From assembly GCF_000622085.1 (NCBI RefSeq), contig NZ_JHWL01000002.1, forward strand, positions 186,001 to 250,000: DNA of 64,000 bases, in the 5' to 3' direction. This document shows positions 60,779-64,000 of the stretch, one piece after another; position 1 is the first letter of the stretch, and each line of letters opens with the position of its first letter. The translations under genes were made by a program, and so were the position numbers. Below the pieces are notes generated by a model that was given only the letters and a program-made list of their open reading frames with translations, was not told where the DNA came from and did no database searches. This stretch comes from Butyrivibrio proteoclasticus P6B7 (GTDB lineage Bacteria > Bacillota > Clostridia > Lachnospirales > Lachnospiraceae).

Positions 60779-62803
60779 TTATTTTAACATATCAAGGAAC
60801 TGTGCTTCATCGATAACCTTGATTCCAAGATCGTTAGCCTTTGTAAGCTTACTTCCGGCTGCTTCTCCTGCAAGCACAAGGCTTGTCTTTTTTGATACGC
60901 TTGATGAAGCCTTTCCGCCGTTTTTAACGATGAGCTCTTCAGCTTCCTTTCTTCCAAGGGTTGGAAGTGTTCCTGTAACTACGATGGTCATGCCAGACAG
61001 CTTATCTGAAGCATTTTCATCCTTTACAACCACCATGTTAAGGCCTTCTTCCTTCATTTCGTTAAGAATACGAAGGTTATTATCATCATGGAAGAATTCA
61101 TATAGGTCGCTGGCAGTAGTCTCGCCTATATCTGGAATGCTAAGGAACCCATCAAGAGTTACGTGGCTTAGATCCAGCAGATTATCAAAGTGCTTCATTA
61201 TCTCTCGTGCTGTGGACTTACCAACATTTCTGATAGCAAGACCAGTAAGAAGTCTAACTGGGTCATTTTCCTTTGATTTTTCTATCTCTGCAAGGAGTTT
61301 ATCAGTATTCTTCTCTTTTCCGATAATGCCCTTTTCGATAAGCTCATCTCTATGGTTCTTAAGCTTGTAGATATCAGAATAATTAGAAAGATATCCTTCT
61401 GAAACAAGAGCATCTACCAGGGTATCGCCAAGACCCATAATGTTCATGGCATCTCTGCTGGTAAAGTAAGCAATGGTACGTGTGACCTGTGCTGGACAGG
61501 TTGGATTGATACATCTTATATCGGCAGTATCTGCTTCTCTTATAAGCTCGCTACCACAGATAGGGCAAGTCTTAGGAGCTACATATACTTCTGAAGGCTC
61601 CTTAACACAGCCGTTGAGCTTAGGGATGATCTCTCCGCTCTTAAAGAGCTTATATTCACCGCCAATACCTATCTTCATGTCAGTAATATAGTCCTGATTG
61701 TGAAGTGTAGCTCTTGAAACACTGGTACCGCAAAGTCTTGCAGGTTTTCCTGTCTCTCTGTCGTGGAAGCTTCCAGTAAATGTTAGCTTTCCAGTTCTAC
61801 CAACGTCCACAAGAATCTCATCCATTACAACTACTCTTTCCTCAGGTGGGTACTTGTAAGCAATATGTCCGCTGGAATACTTGGAACCTGCTGGGAAGTC
61901 CTCTCTCCATCTGGTCTGGTCAATCTTAATAACTGCTCCGTCCAGGTCAAAAGTGAGCTCATCTCTCATCTGGCCGATTTCATCGATAGTATCAAGAATT
62001 TCCTGAGTTGTTGTACATTTCTTATGGAATACAGTTGGAACCCCAGCCTTTGAAAGGATATCAAGACCGCCGCAGTGACTGTTCATAATCTCTTCCGGGC
62101 CATCCTGAATATTGAATACAAACATTCTAAGGCCACGGCTCTTTGTTATCTCAGGATCTAGCTGACGAAGGGTGCCGGCAGCAAGGTTTCTTGGGTTGGC
62201 AGCAAGCTTCTTACCAAGCTTTTCCTGAGTGTCATTGAACTTTTCAAAGTCCTCATGGGACATATATACTTCGCCGCGAAGCTCTAAATAGTCATAAGGA
62301 AGGTCGATCACCTTCTTAACATCAGGGATAACCAATGCATTTAAGGTAACGTCCTCTCCAATAAGGCCATCACCTCTTGTTTCAGCCAGTGTTAAGTGAA
62401 GCTTGCCATCGCTTTCATCCCTGGTATAGCGAAGTGAAAGGCTAAGTCCGTCGATCTTTTGCTCGCAGGAAAACTCTGCATCAGCGTGCTTTGCAAAAAC
62501 CTTTGTAGCCCAGGCTGATACATCCTCTTTATTAAAAACATCTTCAATTGAAAGCATTGGAACGTTGTGAGTAATCTTGATTCCAGCTTCTCTCTTAGCT
62601 GTTCCGCCGATGATCTGGCTTGGAGAATCCTTGGTTACAAGCTCTGGATGCTCCTTTTCAATAGCCTTAAGCCTTTGCATAAGCTGATCATACTCATAGT
62701 CTGAGATTTCAGGCTCGTCCTGATTATAGTACAGATCCATATGATGCTTTATCTCTTTTGATAAAGCTTCATACTCCTTAAGAATTTCTGAATTTTCTCC
62801 CAT
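60779..62803 (-). CDS. ligA: NAD-dependent DNA ligase LigA
   Basis: Seals nicks in replication and repair. About 674 residues: adenylation domain with the nucleophilic Lys in CEQKIDGLSL near residue 116, OB fold, a four-Cys zinc site (CPICG...CINPTCPAQ), helix-hairpin-helix motifs, and a C-terminal BRCT domain (about 598-674, GMTIVVTGTLPTLGRKEAEELI). The ATG at 62803 overlaps a GGTGGAG closely; a TTG at 62818 is an alternative. Confidence 0.96.
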   Translation of the reverse strand: MGENSEILKEYEALSKEIKHHMDLYYNQDEPEISDYEYDQLMQRLKAIEKEHPELVTKDSPSQIIGGTAKREAGIKITHNVPMLSIEDVFNKEDVSAWATKVFAKHADAEFSCEQKIDGLSLSLRYTRDESDGKLHLTLAETRGDGLIGEDVTLNALVIPDVKKVIDLPYDYLELRGEVYMSHEDFEKFNDTQEKLGKKLAANPRNLAAGTLRQLDPEITKSRGLRMFVFNIQDGPEEIMNSHCGGLDILSKAGVPTVFHKKCTTTQEILDTIDEIGQMRDELTFDLDGAVIKIDQTRWREDFPAGSKYSSGHIAYKYPPEERVVVMDEILVDVGRTGKLTFTGSFHDRETGKPARLCGTSVSRATLHNQDYITDMKIGIGGEYKLFKSGEIIPKLNGCVKEPSEVYVAPKTCPICGSELIREADTADIRCINPTCPAQVTRTIAYFTSRDAMNIMGLGDTLVDALVSEGYLSNYSDIYKLKNHRDELIEKGIIGKEKNTDKLLAEIEKSKENDPVRLLTGLAIRNVGKSTAREIMKHFDNLLDLSHVTLDGFLSIPDIGETTASDLYEFFHDDNNLRILNEMKEEGLNMVVVKDENASDKLSGMTIVVTGTLPTLGRKEAEELIVKNGGKASSSVSKKTSLVLAGEAAGSKLTKANDLGIKVIDEAQFLDMLK

Positions 62804-62823
62804 ATCTCCACCCAACAAATAAT

Positions 62824-63549
62824 TTATTTTTTTGGACTCTTTTTAAGTCCACAAGCCTCGTAAAGCTTGTTCTTTTCTATATCTGAAAGCTCAATATATT
62901 TAGAAGGCTTAAGATCATAGTCTGAGAGCTTTACTGTCATTACACGGATTCTTTTAAGTATCTTAACTTCAAAGCCAAGGGCTTCGCACATTCGTCTGAT
63001 CTGACGATTAAGGCCCTGGGTTAGTATTATGTTAAAAGATCTTTTGCCTGTCCTTTTGATCTGACAGCCTCTGGTAGTTCTATCTAGCTCTCTTAAATAA
63101 ACGCCATTGGACATTTTCTTAAGAAAATCTCCGTTAATGTTCTTATCAACTGTAACTTCGTACTCTTTTTCATGCCTTTTGGAGCCCTTCATCATGGCCT
63201 CAATAAGCTTACCATCATTAGATAAAAGAAGTAATCCCTCTGAATCCTTATCAAGACGGCCTGCATAGGTAACTCTCACTGGATACTTGATATCTTCAAT
63301 GACAGTTCTTTCTGCATGGGAATCTCTTTCGGTGCAGGTAACTCCCACTGGCTTGTAATAGGCAAGAACCACGTTGTCCTTCTTCTGGCTTATTGCCTTG
63401 CCGTTTACAGTTACCTTCTGACTTCCATCCACCTGCATTCCAGGACTTGGAATTACGCCATCAACCAGGACTTTGCCACTTTGTATAAGTTTATCAGCAT
63501 CTCTTCTTGAGCAAATGCCACAGGAAGCTATGAACTGGTTAAGTCTCAT
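62824..63549 (-). CDS. rluF: RluF-like 23S rRNA pseudouridine synthase
   Basis: 241 residues. An S4 domain (RLNQFIASCGICSRRDADKLI) is followed by the catalytic AGRLDKDSEGLLLLSNDG and GLNRQIRRMCEALGFEVKILKRIRV. The last pattern is closer to RluF (23S U2604 in E. coli) than to RluB or RsuA. AGGAGA precedes the ATG. Confidence 0.85.
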   Translation of the reverse strand: MRLNQFIASCGICSRRDADKLIQSGKVLVDGVIPSPGMQVDGSQKVTVNGKAISQKKDNVVLAYYKPVGVTCTERDSHAERTVIEDIKYPVRVTYAGRLDKDSEGLLLLSNDGKLIEAMMKGSKRHEKEYEVTVDKNINGDFLKKMSNGVYLRELDRTTRGCQIKRTGKRSFNIILTQGLNRQIRRMCEALGFEVKILKRIRVMTVKLSDYDLKPSKYIELSDIEKNKLYEACGLKKSPKK

Positions 63550-63573
63550 GTTAATCTCCTATAATATGAAAAA

Positions 63574-63599
63574 AGAACGGCCAATAATTGGACCGTTCT
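63574..63599 (-). terminator. Intrinsic terminator after the MecA-like gene
   Basis: Stem AGAACGG-CCAA/TTGG-CCGTTCT with one bulge; TTTTTT follows on the minus strand. Confidence 0.85.
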
Positions 63600-63620
63600 A
63601 ATATCTTAGATCAGCTGGAA

Positions 63621-64000
63621 TTATGCTACTACCTGAGCAAGCTGGGAAATAGCATTATCCTTAACGATACATTCGTAATTTTCTTTAATATGAGCAATTA
63701 CATGCTGATTAGTTGCCTGGAAATGTCCAAACTCATATGCCATTGTGAAAAGCGCTGCAAAACGCTTAGGATCCTCATCGCTACGCATAAGGTCAAGATA
63801 GTACATTCCGTCAGCATCGTTCTTGTATAAAGAACTTACGATATTAAGATTAAGTGGTGCCTTCTTGCAGAATGTAATAACTGTCCTAATATCATTAAAT
63901 GTGAACACATACTCGTGGAACTTAAGTCTGTTCTCGTCTCTCTTCTTTTTCTCCTCAGGAGAAAGAGCTGCATTAATAGATGCTCCGCTGGCAATCTTGT
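63621..64000 (-). CDS. mecA: Adaptor protein MecA, C-terminal part
   Basis: The frame runs open to the right window edge, so the gene is 5'-truncated; 126 residues are visible. The part YVFTFNDIRTVITFCKKA, LYKNDADGMYYLDL and the end HVIAHIKENYECIVKDNAI fit the C-terminal domain of MecA, which feeds substrates to ClpC. A linker rich in Lys and Glu comes before it. The match is by eye, so another MecA/YpbH-type protein is possible. Confidence 0.72.
   Translation of the reverse strand, partial: KIASGASINAALSPEEKKKRDENRLKFHEYVFTFNDIRTVITFCKKAPLNLNIVSSLYKNDADGMYYLDLMRSDEDPKRFAALFTMAYEFGHFQATNQHVIAHIKENYECIVKDNAISQLAQVVA

Noticed and set aside
1-64000. CRISPR arrays, tRNA or rRNA genes, insertion sequences, prophage genes
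   Set aside because: I found no regularly spaced repeats, no cloverleaf or rRNA-like sequence, and no transposase or phage gene in either strand.

Overview
The window looks like chromosomal core DNA of a low-GC Gram-positive anaerobe of the Clostridia, most likely a Lachnospiraceae member of the Butyrivibrio/Pseudobutyrivibrio type. The reasons are strong AGGAGG-type ribosome sites, TTG and GTG starts, sigma-A-type promoters, a B. subtilis-type LexA operator, an L27 with a cleavable N-terminus next to the Prp protease, Asp23/FakA/DegV, RecU, SepF, a short HisG with HisZ, and a giant two-domain acyl-CoA dehydratase activase. I saw no rRNA, tRNA, CRISPR array, prophage or insertion sequence. 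The species assignment is inference.

Layout. 1-5643 (+): end of the elongasome cluster (mreD, mrdA, rodA), a methylglyoxal synthase homologue and a lipoprotein D,D-carboxypeptidase. 5646-11754 (+): a small P-loop protein, an HlyD-like membrane protein, sepF, aroB, lspA, rluD and a cytidylate-kinase-like gene, split by clear terminators. 11755-15037: unknown or small proteins, including two membrane proteins with Cys-pair zinc-ribbon-like motifs. 15053-18258 (-): a second D,D-carboxypeptidase, a DHH phosphoesterase and a YneA-like LysM protein divergent from lexA (+). 19214-23606 (-): rsfS, yqeK, nadD, yhbY, obgE, then the rplU-prp-rpmA operon. 23674-27462 (-): RNase G, a DUF2344 protein and a radical SAM protein. 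27472-32660 (-): histidine operon hisZ-hisG-hisD-hisB-hisIE with its own promoter. 32671-48652 (-): recU, pseudouridine synthases, an HAD phosphatase, an amidase, a coiled-coil protein, coaD, rsmD, parC/parE-type topoisomerase genes, degV, recG, fakA and asp23. 48870-49055 (+): rpmB. 49241-53770 (-): an accessory-looking block with an unknown gene, a 271-bp imperfect palindrome, a truncated sigma-70-like protein, a rhomboid-fold protein without an evident catalytic serine, and a two-SBP receptor ending in an incomplete receiver domain. 54002-58252 (+): the 1416-residue activase. 58363-64000 (-): a Tudor-like coiled-coil protein, a polysaccharide deacetylase, metA (acetyl type), ligA, an rluF-like gene and the end of a mecA-like gene.

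Most genes serve wall synthesis, division, ribosome maturation, DNA repair, and histidine or methionine synthesis. The parts I find least explained are the 49766-53770 block, the loss of a key Asp in the methylglyoxal synthase homologue, the degenerate HisF-like domain fused to HisIE, and two translation-start regions in which a strong hairpin covers or separates the ribosome site (17795-17838 and 44288-44324).
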